The notes below the pieces were generated by a model. It did no database searches and was not told where the DNA came from. It was given only the letters and a program-made list of their open reading frames with translations. Shown in pieces: positions 24,164-32,513 of a stretch of DNA of 64,000 nt (the first letter of the stretch is position 1; every line of letters starts with the position of its first letter). The position numbers and the translations under genes are program-made. Source of the stretch: Brachybacterium ginsengisoli (GTDB taxonomy: Bacteria > Actinomycetota > Actinomycetes > Actinomycetales > Dermabacteraceae); NCBI RefSeq assembly GCF_002407065.1, contig NZ_CP023564.1, forward strand, positions 3,410,001 to 3,474,000, written 5' to 3'.

Positions 24164-26824
24164 ATGCCCGTCCCGCCCTCCGCAGCCCCCGCCGCCTCCG
24201 AGGCCGCGCCGCATCGCTTCGACCTCGGGGTGATCGGTGCCGGGCTGCCCGTCGCCGCCGCGCAGGACGCTCTGGAGACGGCCGCGCGGAGCGGGGCGCT
24301 GGTGGTCACCGCACCGCCCGGCACCGGCAAGACCACGCTGGTGCCGCCTCTGGTGGCGAACCTCGCCGACGGCCTGACCCTCGTGACCCAGCCGCGCCGG
24401 GTGGCGGTCCGTGCGGCCGCGCGCCGCCTCGCCCACCTGGACGGCTCGTCCCTCGGCGGCCCGGTGGGCTTCACGGTGCGCGGCCAGCGCGAGGTGGGCG
24501 CCGGGACCCGGCTCGAGATGCTCACGCCGGGCGTGCTTCTGCGCCGGCTGCTCGCGGATCCGGAGCTGCCGGGCGTCGCCGCGGTGGTGCTCGATGAGGT
24601 CCACGAGCGGTCCCTGGAGACGGACCTGCTGCTGGGGATGCTCGCCGAGGCCCGGCAGCTGCGGGAGGACCTGCTGGTCGGAGCGATGTCCGCGACGCTC
24701 GACGCGGCCGCGGTGGCCACGGTGCTGGACGGCGCCGCGATCGTGGAGGTCCCCAGCGCCCTGCACCCGCTGAGCATCGACCACTCGCCCTCGCCCGTGC
24801 CGCGACTCGATGTCCGCGGCGTGACGCGCGAGTACCTCGATCACCTCGCCCGCACCGCGGCGAGGGCGCAGCGCGAGCAGGGCAGCGATGCGCTCGTCTT
24901 CGTGCCCGGTGCCCGCGAGGTCGACGAGGTGGTCGCCCGCGTGCAGGGGCTGGTCGGCGGAGACGTCGAGGTGCTGCCCCTCCACGGCCGACTGCCTGCG
25001 GTCCAGCAGGACCGTGCCACCGGCGGCCGCCGTCCCGGGGAGGTGCCGAGGATCGTGGTCTCCACCGCCCTCGCGGAGAGCTCCCTCACCGTGCCCGGCG
25101 TGCACCTGGTCGTCGATGCCGGGCTCTCCCGCGAGGTGCGCCGGGACCGGGGGCGGGACATGTCGGGCCTGGTCACGGTCAGCGCCTCGCGGGCGGCGAT
25201 CGAGCAGAGGGCCGGCCGAGCGGCGCGTCAGGGCCCCGGCCGCGCGGTGCGGGTGTTCTCCGAGACGGAGCTGGCGGGGATGCCCGCGCAGTCGCCGCCC
25301 GAGATCTCCTCCGCGGACCTCACCGACGCCGCTCTGTGGCTGGCCTGTTGGGGCACGCCGCGCGGCGACGGCCTGCCGCTGCTGACCTCCCCGCCGCCTG
25401 CCGAGATCTGCGCGGCGGAGCAGACGCTGCAGGCCCTCGGCCTGGTCGACGAGGAGGGACGGCCCACCGCCTCGGGCACGCGCGTGGCCCGTCTGCCCGT
25501 CGGGGTGCGCGAGGCCCGCGCCCTGCTCGACGGCGCCCGGCAGCTGCCCGGCCGCGATGGCGCCCGGACGGCCGCCGAGGTCGTCGCCGCGGTCTCCGAC
25601 GACCACCGCCCGGCGGGTGCGGATCTCCCCCGCCTGCTCGCCGATCTCCGTGCGGGCCGCGCCCCGGGCGCGGAGCGCTGGCGGCGCGAGCGGGACCGCC
25701 TGACCCGGATCGCCCGTGACGCCCCCATAGATCGATCAGGCACCCGATCCGGTGCTGCTCGATCCGCCGCCGCCCGGTCCTCCATCGACCGGTCCCCCAT
25801 CGACCGGTCCCCGGAATCGTCGGATCCCGCGCACCAGGCCGGCACCGTGCTCGCCCTCGCCCGGCCCGAGCGCATCGCGCGCCGCACCGCCACAGGGTCC
25901 CGCTCGTATCTGCTCGCCTCCGGCACCCGCGCCGCCCTGCCGGAGGGCAGCGCACTCGCCACCTCGCCATGGCTGGTGGTGTGGGAGGTCCAGCGTGCCG
26001 AGGGTCGTGCGGCCGACGGCACCGGTGCGGTGATCCGCGCCGCCGCCCCGCTGACCGAGACAGACGCCCTGCACCTCGGCGCCGGGCTGCTGGTCCAGGA
26101 GCGCACCGCCGTTCTGGACGGCACCGCGGTGCGGGCGAGGGAGCGTCGGGCGCTCGGCGCGATCGAGCTGTCCTCGACCCCGGTGGCCGCAACCCCGGCG
26201 GACACCGTCCCGGCGGTCCTCTCGGCGGTGCGGACCCGCGGGCTCTCGGCGCTGCCCGCGGATCCCGCGGCCCTCGCCCTGCGCTCCCGGCTGGCCCTGA
26301 TCCGTCGTGAGCTCGGCGACCCCTGGCCCGCCATGGACGAGGAGTCGCTGCTGGCGGAGCTCGAGACCTGGTTGGCTCCGCAGGTGTTGGGCCGGAGCCC
26401 TCGCCTCTCCGCGATCGACCAGGTGGGCGGGCTGCGGCATCTGCTGCCCTGGCCGGAGGCGTCGGAGCTCGCATCCCTGGCCCCGGAACGGCTCGCCGTC
26501 CCCTCGGGCGGCACCGCCCGCATCGACTACCCGGCGCCGGATGCGGAGGACGGCCGACCGGTGGTCTCGGTGAAGCTCCAGGAGGTGTTCGGCCTCGCCG
26601 AGACCCCGCGCCTGGTGCGGGACCGGGTGCCGGTGCTGTTCCATCTGCTCTCGCCGGCCCGTCGGCCGCTCGCGGTCACCGACGATCTGCGCTCCTTCTG
26701 GAACGGCCCCTACCAGGACGTGCGCAAGGAGATGCGCGGCCGCTACCCCCGCCATCCCTGGCCGGAGGATCCGTGGTCCGCCCCGGCCACCGCCCGCACG
26801 ACCCGCGGCGCCCGACGGTCCTGA
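24164..26824 (+). CDS. hrpB: ATP-dependent RNA helicase, HrpB type (DEAH family)
   Basis: 886 residues. Helicase motifs in order are GTGKTT (residue ~53), TQPRRVAV (Ia), LDEVHERS (II), MSATLD (III), DALVFVPGAREVDEV (IV), VSTALAESSLTVPGV (V) and IEQRAGRAARQGPG (VI). HrpB-specific parts are the helical SADLTDAALWLACWG domain and the C-terminus ending PLAVTDDLRSFWNGPYQDVRKEMRGRYPRHPWPEDPW. Its physiological RNA target is unknown. Residues about 525-565 are a low-complexity Ser/Arg/Asp insertion. Start ATG 24164: CATGAT lies 6 nt upstream, the leaderless pattern. Confidence 0.93.
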   Translation: MPVPPSAAPAASEAAPHRFDLGVIGAGLPVAAAQDALETAARSGALVVTAPPGTGKTTLVPPLVANLADGLTLVTQPRRVAVRAAARRLAHLDGSSLGGPVGFTVRGQREVGAGTRLEMLTPGVLLRRLLADPELPGVAAVVLDEVHERSLETDLLLGMLAEARQLREDLLVGAMSATLDAAAVATVLDGAAIVEVPSALHPLSIDHSPSPVPRLDVRGVTREYLDHLARTAARAQREQGSDALVFVPGAREVDEVVARVQGLVGGDVEVLPLHGRLPAVQQDRATGGRRPGEVPRIVVSTALAESSLTVPGVHLVVDAGLSREVRRDRGRDMSGLVTVSASRAAIEQRAGRAARQGPGRAVRVFSETELAGMPAQSPPEISSADLTDAALWLACWGTPRGDGLPLLTSPPPAEICAAEQTLQALGLVDEEGRPTASGTRVARLPVGVREARALLDGARQLPGRDGARTAAEVVAAVSDDHRPAGADLPRLLADLRAGRAPGAERWRRERDRLTRIARDAPIDRSGTRSGAARSAAARSSIDRSPIDRSPESSDPAHQAGTVLALARPERIARRTATGSRSYLLASGTRAALPEGSALATSPWLVVWEVQRAEGRAADGTGAVIRAAAPLTETDALHLGAGLLVQERTAVLDGTAVRARERRALGAIELSSTPVAATPADTVPAVLSAVRTRGLSALPADPAALALRSRLALIRRELGDPWPAMDEESLLAELETWLAPQVLGRSPRLSAIDQVGGLRHLLPWPEASELASLAPERLAVPSGGTARIDYPAPDAEDGRPVVSVKLQEVFGLAETPRLVRDRVPVLFHLLSPARRPLAVTDDLRSFWNGPYQDVRKEMRGRYPRHPWPEDPWSAPATARTTRGARRS
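25783..25812 (+). repeat. 15-bp in-frame duplication inside hrpB
   Basis: CATCGACCGGTCCCC occurs twice in a row, coding IDRSP twice within the non-conserved linker of the helicase. Confidence 0.8.
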
Positions 26825-26898
26825 AGCCCCGGCGACGTCGGGCCGGCACCGGGGTCGATCTCCCGGCTTCGCCCAGGCGGCCCTGGCACGATGGGCCC

Positions 26899-27366
26899 AT
26901 GCGTCTGCTCTCCGCCCCCTCTCGCCTGTACCGCGTGCTGGCCTTCGCCGAAGCGGTCACCTGGACCCTGCTCCTGGCGGGCATGGTGGTGAAGTACGTG
27001 CTGCACGCCGGCGAGATGCTGGTGCGGATCGGCGGCGGCCTGCACGGCTTCGTCTTCCTCTCCTACCTGGTGGTGACGGTGCTGGTCGCGGTCGATCAGC
27101 GGTGGAAGCTGACGGACCTGCTGCTGGGCATCGGCTCCGCGCTGATCCCGTACCTCACGGTGCCCTTCGAGCGCTCCGCCGAGCGGCGCGGGCTGCTCGG
27201 GGACCGCTGGCGCCTGCGCGAGGAGCCGGCCCGCACCGCTCCCGAGAAGGTGGTGGGGCTCGCGCTGCGCCGCCCGCTGCCGGCGGCGCTGATCGCGATC
27301 GTGGGCGTCGCGGTCGTGTTCTCGATCCTCCTCTCGCTGGGCCCGCCCACCGAGTGGTTCTCCTGA
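26899..27366 (+). CDS. DUF3817 family membrane protein
   Basis: 155 residues, four predicted helices. LYRVLAFAEAVTWTLLLAGMVVKY, GGGLHGFVFLSYLVVTVLVAVDQRWK and GIGSALIPYLTVPFERSAERRG are the DUF3817 pattern. The family is found almost only in actinobacteria and has no proven function. CACGAT is 6 nt before ATG, so the message is probably leaderless and independent of hrpB, 72 bp upstream. Confidence 0.87.
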   Translation: MRLLSAPSRLYRVLAFAEAVTWTLLLAGMVVKYVLHAGEMLVRIGGGLHGFVFLSYLVVTVLVAVDQRWKLTDLLLGIGSALIPYLTVPFERSAERRGLLGDRWRLREEPARTAPEKVVGLALRRPLPAALIAIVGVAVVFSILLSLGPPTEWFS

Positions 27367-27388
27367 CCCACGCCGGGCACCTGCCGGC

Positions 27389-28498
27389 TCACCCTCCGGC
27401 CGGGGACTCCCCGCGCGGCGGGGCGATCGGGTCGATCCGCACCACCTCGCCGTCGCGCAGGTGCAGCCGGTCGATCTCCACGACCGGCCGCCGCCGGCCC
27501 AGACGCGGCTCCGCAGGCTGATCCGTCTCCGGGGGCAGCGCCTCCCCGAAGCACACCCCGCAGTCCTGCACCGCCAGGGCCTGCGAACGCCGGGCCTCCC
27601 AGCCCACCTGCGCCGCCTGGGAGGCTCGGATCCAGGGCCCGCCCACGGGACGGCAGGGACCGCAGCCGTCCGTGCCCTGCAGCGGGCACTGCGCGGGCCG
27701 GGCCGTGACCAGCAGCGTCAGCCCTCGCATCTCCTCGATCCGCGGGTCCGCGCCCGTGGGGATCACGTCGAGCCCCTGCGGACCGAGCCTCAGCACCGCG
27801 CCCTGCCCGTGCGCGACGGCGACGGTCAGGGCGCTCTCCAGCGCCTGGTCGGGATGGGCGGCCAGCAGGTCCTCACGAACGGCGGCGGCCGGCTCGAACC
27901 AGTCGCGCCGCGGGCCGACGAGCGCCCCGAGAGCGACCGGTCCCCCACGACGGCGCAGCTCCTCGGCGATGGCCGGCCGACGGAACCAGCTGTGCTGGGG
28001 CGGCCGGATGACGCCGCGCCGCCGCACCTGCTCGCGCCCTCCCCGCACCGCGGCATCCTGCGGGTTCTCGGGCGGCGTCGCCCCCGCGAGCACTCCTTCG
28101 CGGCTGGGCCGGGCGGGGGCCTGCGGAGGGTCGGGACGCATCTCGAACGGCGCCTCCGAGCCGCTGAGGTCCGCGACCACGATCCCCTCGGGACGGAGTG
28201 TGGGCAGCACGGGGCCGAGCGCCGGCACCACCAGCCAGGTGTGCTCGAGCACGAGCGGGGCGCGGTCCCGCAGCGTCGCGCGCACCAGCGCGGAGGGCGG
28301 TGGTGACGTGGGCTCGCGCCGTCGGAAGCCCTCGCGATCGGGCCCGGCGCCCTCCGGGACGGGCTCCTGGTGCTCCACCTCGTGCAGTCGCGGGTCCGCG
28401 CTCGCGGTGATCGGCCCGACGCCGGGCAGGTCGAGCTCGATGAGCTGGTCCCGCCAGCTCGCGGTGGTCCGGTACGTGGTCTCGTCGTCCAGGGACAT
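27389..28498 (-). CDS. Uncharacterised protein with C-terminal cysteine pairs
   Basis: 369 residues, soluble, no signal peptide. The N-terminal half has a hydrophobic beta core (LVLEHTWLVVPALGPVLPTL). The middle is Arg/Pro-rich. The C-terminal third carries CPLQGTDGCGPC and DCGVCFGE, four or five cysteines in CxxC-like spacing that could bind zinc or an Fe-S cluster. A strongly basic-acidic tail ends the protein. ATG 28498 follows GGAAGGA. It converges with the DUF3817 gene and is divergent from rlmC. I do not recognise the family. Confidence 0.75.
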   Translation of the reverse strand: MSLDDETTYRTTASWRDQLIELDLPGVGPITASADPRLHEVEHQEPVPEGAGPDREGFRRREPTSPPPSALVRATLRDRAPLVLEHTWLVVPALGPVLPTLRPEGIVVADLSGSEAPFEMRPDPPQAPARPSREGVLAGATPPENPQDAAVRGGREQVRRRGVIRPPQHSWFRRPAIAEELRRRGGPVALGALVGPRRDWFEPAAAVREDLLAAHPDQALESALTVAVAHGQGAVLRLGPQGLDVIPTGADPRIEEMRGLTLLVTARPAQCPLQGTDGCGPCRPVGGPWIRASQAAQVGWEARRSQALAVQDCGVCFGEALPPETDQPAEPRLGRRRPVVEIDRLHLRDGEVVRIDPIAPPRGESPAGG

Positions 28499-28697
28499 GG
28501 TCGTCCTTCCGATCCGGCCCGCAGGGCCGCCTGACCGGATGGGCGGTCGCCCTCCGGCCGGGTCTTCCTCGACGGGCACCGGGTCGGTTCCGGTTGCCGC
28601 GCGGCCTCTGTCGAGGAAGTCCGGCCGCGTCTCGTGACCCGTCTGCGACGGTAGCGGCGGGGTCCGACAGCCGACGGAGCGCCCGTAGACTCCTCGC

Positions 28698-29873
28698 GTG
28701 CGCTGCCCTCATTTCGACTCCGGCGCGTGCAGGTCCTGCACGCTGCTGGACCTCCCCCGCCCTCGGCAGCTCGCGGAGGGCCGTGGCCGCGTCGAGCAAC
28801 TGCTGGCCCCGTTCCTCCTCCCCGGGGTGCAGTGGGACCTCCCGATCGTCGGCGCCGAGGAGGGGTTCCGCGCCCGCGGCAAGATGGCGGTGGGCGGCAC
28901 GGCCCAGGCCCCGGTGCTCACGCTGCCCGGCCAGTCCGCCGGCACCGACCTGTGCGACTGCCCGCTGTACCCGCCGGGGGTCGAGGCGGTGCTCGACGGG
29001 GCGAAGGCGCTGATCCGACGCGCGCAGGTGCCGCCCTATGACGTGGCCCGGCGCCGCGGCGAGATCAAGAACGTGCTGGTGACCGCCTCCCCTGACGGCG
29101 AGCATCTGCTGCGCCTGGTGCTGCGCAGCGAGCGGGCGCTGGAGAGGATCCGCGAGCACCTGCCCGCACTGCTGGACGCCCACCCCTCCGTCGTCGCGGT
29201 CACGGCGAACGTCCACCCCGAGCACACCACAGCGGTCGAGGGCGAGCAGGAGATCCATCTCGCCGGAGCCGCCTCGATCGCGGTCCGCACGGGGGACGTC
29301 ACCCTGTTCGCCCGCCCTCGGTCGTTCCTGCAGACCCACACAGAGGTCGCCGGGCAGCTGTACCGCCAGGGCGCCGCCTGGGTGCGCGAGATCGCCGCGG
29401 AGCACGCTCTCGACCAGGGCCCCGCGGCCCCGCGCATCTGGGACCTGTACTGCGGTCTCGGCGGCTTCGCCCTCCACATCGCGCTGGCCGTCCCCGACGC
29501 CCACCTCACCGGCGTCGAGGTCTCGCCGCAGGCGATCGACGGCGCCCGCGAGGCGGCGACGGCAGCGGGCATCAGCTCGGCGACCTTCCTCGTGGACGAC
29601 GCGACCCGCTGGGCGATCACCGCGGCCGACGGCCCCGAGGGCCCGCCGGAGGTGGTCGTCGTGAACCCGCCGCGACGCGGGCTGGGCGGCGAGCTCTCCG
29701 CCTGGCTGGAGCGCTCCGGCGTGCAGGACGTCGTCTACTCCAGCTGCAACCCCGAGACCCTCGCCACGGATCTCGCGGCGATGCCCTCGCTGCGCGTCGT
29801 CGCAGGTCGCTACGTCGACATGTTCCCGCACACCGCCCACGCCGAGGTGATCGTGCGCCTGCGTCGCCGCTGA
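28698..29873 (+). CDS. rlmC: 23S rRNA (uracil-C5)-methyltransferase, RlmC/RumB-like
   Basis: 391 residues. The N-terminal CPHFDSGACRSC plus a later DLCDCP give the four cysteines of the [4Fe-4S] cluster seen in RumA/RlmC-type enzymes. The Rossmann methyltransferase part has IWDLYCGLGGFALHIA (SAM loop), GVEVSPQAIDGA, VVVNPPRRGLG and the catalytic cysteine in VYSSCNPETLA. It methylates a specific uridine of 23S rRNA (U747 in E. coli); site specificity here is inferred. The TRAM domain is absent, as in RlmC. The start is GTG: TAGACT lies 6 nt upstream, so it is leaderless. Confidence 0.9.
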   Translation: MRCPHFDSGACRSCTLLDLPRPRQLAEGRGRVEQLLAPFLLPGVQWDLPIVGAEEGFRARGKMAVGGTAQAPVLTLPGQSAGTDLCDCPLYPPGVEAVLDGAKALIRRAQVPPYDVARRRGEIKNVLVTASPDGEHLLRLVLRSERALERIREHLPALLDAHPSVVAVTANVHPEHTTAVEGEQEIHLAGAASIAVRTGDVTLFARPRSFLQTHTEVAGQLYRQGAAWVREIAAEHALDQGPAAPRIWDLYCGLGGFALHIALAVPDAHLTGVEVSPQAIDGAREAATAAGISSATFLVDDATRWAITAADGPEGPPEVVVVNPPRRGLGGELSAWLERSGVQDVVYSSCNPETLATDLAAMPSLRVVAGRYVDMFPHTAHAEVIVRLRRR

Positions 29874-29934
29874 CGGCCACGCACCCGCCAAGACCTGGCA
29901 CAGTGGGTCCCGACCCCGCCTTCCAAGGAGATCC

Positions 29935-30636
29935 ATGACCCCCACCCCGCAGAGCCAGCTGACCGACGTCACCCGCACCGTCACGGAGGCGGGGCGCGCG
30001 CATGTCGTCTCTCTCTCGCAGACCTTCGAGGTGCACCCCGAGGAGCTGTGGTCCGCCCTGACCATCGGCTCCCACCTGGAGGTGTGGTTCGGCCGGGCGA
30101 GCGGCGAGGCGGTCGAGGGCGGCCGCTACGAGCTGCCCGACATGGAGACCGGCGGCACCGTCCTCGCCGCCGAGGAGCCCCACCGACTGCTGCTGACCTG
30201 GGAGTTCGGCAAGAGCTCGAGCGAGATGGAGCTCCTGGTGGAGCCCGCCGAGAACGAGGAGGCCGAGCAGGAGGACTCCGCGGACCAGGCGGACGCTCCC
30301 ACGGAGGCCAGCGCCGCCGCACCCGCCGCACGGTTCACCCTGCGCCACACCGTCCCGGCGGACGCCCACTGGCAGACCTTCGGCCCGGCCGCGACCGGCT
30401 GCGGCTGGGACGCGGCGCTCTACGCGCTGGCGCTGCACCTCGAGGACCCGTCTGCCGATCTGCTCCCGCGCCTGGGCGACTTCGCGGTCTCCCCCGAGGG
30501 CGCCGAGTTCACGCGCGCCACGGCGGACGCCTGGTTCGAGGCGCACGTCGCCTCCGGCGCGGACCGGAAGCCGGCCCGCAAGGCGTCGGTGCGGACCGCC
30601 GCGTTCTACCTCGGCGAGGAGCCGGAGCTGTCGTGA
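29935..30636 (+). CDS. SRPBCC/AHSA1-domain protein
   Basis: 233 residues with the START/Bet v1-like helix-grip fold: LSQTFEVHPEELWSALTIGSHLEVWFG at the N-terminus, GGRYELPDMETGGTV, then HRLLLTWEFGKSSSEMELLVEP, and after an acidic insert HTVPADAHWQTFGPAATGCGWDAALYALALHL. Such proteins bind hydrophobic ligands or resemble the Hsp90 activator Aha1. A ~45-residue C-terminal extension is unusual. AAGGAG is 4 nt before ATG. The stop overlaps the asparaginase start (GTGA), so the two are co-translated. Confidence 0.85.
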   Translation: MTPTPQSQLTDVTRTVTEAGRAHVVSLSQTFEVHPEELWSALTIGSHLEVWFGRASGEAVEGGRYELPDMETGGTVLAAEEPHRLLLTWEFGKSSSEMELLVEPAENEEAEQEDSADQADAPTEASAAAPAARFTLRHTVPADAHWQTFGPAATGCGWDAALYALALHLEDPSADLLPRLGDFAVSPEGAEFTRATADAWFEAHVASGADRKPARKASVRTAAFYLGEEPELS

Positions 30637-31622
30637 GCCTTCCCGTCACCCTGCTGACCCTGGGCGGCACCATCTTCATGACCCAGGGCGCCGACGGCGG
30701 CCATGCCGCCCCGGACGCCGCCGCCGGCGAGCGCCTCGCGAGCACCCTGATCGACGGGGTCGAGCTCACCGCGCACGAGATCGCGAACGTCTCCTCGTCG
30801 GACGTGCGCCCCCACCACCTGGCCGAGGTGCTCGAGCGGGCACGGCAGGCGGTCGACGCCGGCGCCCGCGGGGTGGTGCTCACCCACGGCACCGACACCC
30901 TCGAGGAGTCCGCGTTCCTCCTGAACCGGTACTGGGACCGCGAGGCCCCGCTGGTGGTCACCGGGGCGATGCGGCCGGCCAGCGCGCTGGGGGCCGACGG
31001 TCCCTCCAACCTCCACGACGCGGTGCGCACCGCGGCCTCGCCGCAGGCCCGGGGCGCCGGGGTCCTCGTCGTGTTCGACGCCCACGTGCACCTGGCCGAC
31101 CAGGTCACCAAGGCGTCCTCGCGCTCGGTCTCGGCCTTCGCCTCCGCCCCGTCGGGCCCGCTCGCGATCGTCGACGGCGCCGAGCTGCGCCTCCTGCAGC
31201 TCGTGCCCGAGCGCGTCGCGCGACGGACCGGCTCGCCCACGGAGCACCTGCCGGCGGTGCCGGCCCTGATGGCCGGGCTCGACGAGGACCTCGACCTGCT
31301 CGACCACCTGCCGGAAGGGACGCTCGCAGGGCTGGTGATCGCCGGGGTGGGGATGGGGCACGTCTCCCCCGTCGCGATGCCGCGCCTGCGCCGGCTGCTG
31401 GAGGCCGGTGTGCCCGTGGTGGTCGCGACCCGCATCGCCTCGGGCGGCACCTCCACCCACCACTACGCCTACCCCGGCAGCGAGGTGGACCTGCTCGAGG
31501 CGGGCGCGATCATGGCCGGCCACCTGCCGCCCGCGAAGGCCCGCCTGCTGCTGCAGGCGCTGCTCGCCGAGGACGCGACAGCCGGGACGATCCGCGAGGA
31601 GTTCGCGGCCTACGCGTCCTGA
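30633..31622 (+). CDS. L-asparaginase, type I/II-like
   Basis: 329 residues. It hydrolyses L-asparagine to aspartate and ammonia. The first catalytic threonine is in LLTLGGTIFMTQ and the second in VLTHGTDTLEESAF. TGAMRPASALGADGPSNLHDAV completes the active-site loop, with the lysine in VTKASS further on. GTG 30633 overlaps the upstream stop by 4 bp. There is no signal peptide, so a cytoplasmic enzyme is expected. The aspartate product could feed nadB, but nothing in the sequence links them. Confidence 0.92.
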   Translation: MSLPVTLLTLGGTIFMTQGADGGHAAPDAAAGERLASTLIDGVELTAHEIANVSSSDVRPHHLAEVLERARQAVDAGARGVVLTHGTDTLEESAFLLNRYWDREAPLVVTGAMRPASALGADGPSNLHDAVRTAASPQARGAGVLVVFDAHVHLADQVTKASSRSVSAFASAPSGPLAIVDGAELRLLQLVPERVARRTGSPTEHLPAVPALMAGLDEDLDLLDHLPEGTLAGLVIAGVGMGHVSPVAMPRLRRLLEAGVPVVVATRIASGGTSTHHYAYPGSEVDLLEAGAIMAGHLPPAKARLLLQALLAEDATAGTIREEFAAYAS

Positions 31623-31691
31623 GCGGCGGCGCCGGTCTCGTAGGTCGCAGCGAGGCGCGATGCAGCCCTCCGCGCCCAGTAAGGTCGCCGG

Positions 31692-32513
31692 GTGGACCTT
31701 CGCAGCGCAGCAGACCTCGCCATCACCCTCGCCCGCCAGGCCGGCGACTTCGCCGTCGCCGAGCAGGACACCGCCCGGATCGAGGCGAAGGGCGCCGGCT
31801 CGGACCTCGTCACCCATGTGGATCGCGAGGCGGAGCGGCGGATCGTGGCCGCGCTGCGCGAGCAGTATCCGGAGCACTCGATCCTCGGTGAGGAGGAGGG
31901 CGAGCAGGGTGCCGCGGCCGGGGCGCGCCACCGCTGGCTGATCGATCCGCTGGACGGCACGAACAACTACGTGCTCGGACTGGACGTGTACGGCGTGTGC
32001 ATCACCCTGTGCGAGGGAGAGCAGCCGGTGATGGCCGTCGTGCACGACTCCCCGCGCCGACGCACCTGCTGGGCGATCGCCGGGCAGGGCGCGTGGCTCA
32101 CCCTCGGCGAGGGGCAGGAGCCGCGGCGCCTGGACCTCGGTGCCGCCGATCCCCTGGACCGCACCACCATCGCCTTCACCCAGGGCTACGAGGTCGGGCA
32201 CGACGACGAGCGGCGCAACGCCCTGTTCGCCGCCATGGAGCGGGGCACGAAGCGGGTGCTGCGCAGCTGGGCGCCCTCCTCGGACTGGGGCCTGCTGGCC
32301 GCCGGGCGTCTCGGGGCGATGGTCGCCTATCGCAACGAGATCTGGGACCGCGTGGGCGGCACCCTGATCACCCTCGAGGCCGGCGGCGAGCTGTGCACCG
32401 ACCCGTCGGGCGAGCTGATCGTGGTCGGGAAGCCGCAGACGGTGCGGGAGCTGGATGCGCTCCTCGGCGTCACCGGGCCGACGACCCGGCCGGAACCCTC
32501 AGCATCTCGTTGA
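31692..32513 (+). CDS. Inositol monophosphatase family phosphatase
   Basis: 273 residues. Metal-binding motifs are all present: GEEEGEQ (motif with E), WLIDPLDGTNNYVLG (DPLDGT) and, in place of the usual WDxAAG, EIWDRVGGTLITLEAGG. The last keeps the aspartate but has RVGG instead of AAG. Substrates may be inositol phosphate, fructose-1,6-bisphosphate or histidinol phosphate; the altered WD motif is seen in divergent members. GTG 31692 has TAAGGT 6 nt upstream (leaderless). The 3' end overlaps the convergent phosphodiesterase by 44 bp. Confidence 0.85.
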   Translation: MDLRSAADLAITLARQAGDFAVAEQDTARIEAKGAGSDLVTHVDREAERRIVAALREQYPEHSILGEEEGEQGAAAGARHRWLIDPLDGTNNYVLGLDVYGVCITLCEGEQPVMAVVHDSPRRRTCWAIAGQGAWLTLGEGQEPRRLDLGAADPLDRTTIAFTQGYEVGHDDERRNALFAAMERGTKRVLRSWAPSSDWGLLAAGRLGAMVAYRNEIWDRVGGTLITLEAGGELCTDPSGELIVVGKPQTVRELDALLGVTGPTTRPEPSASR

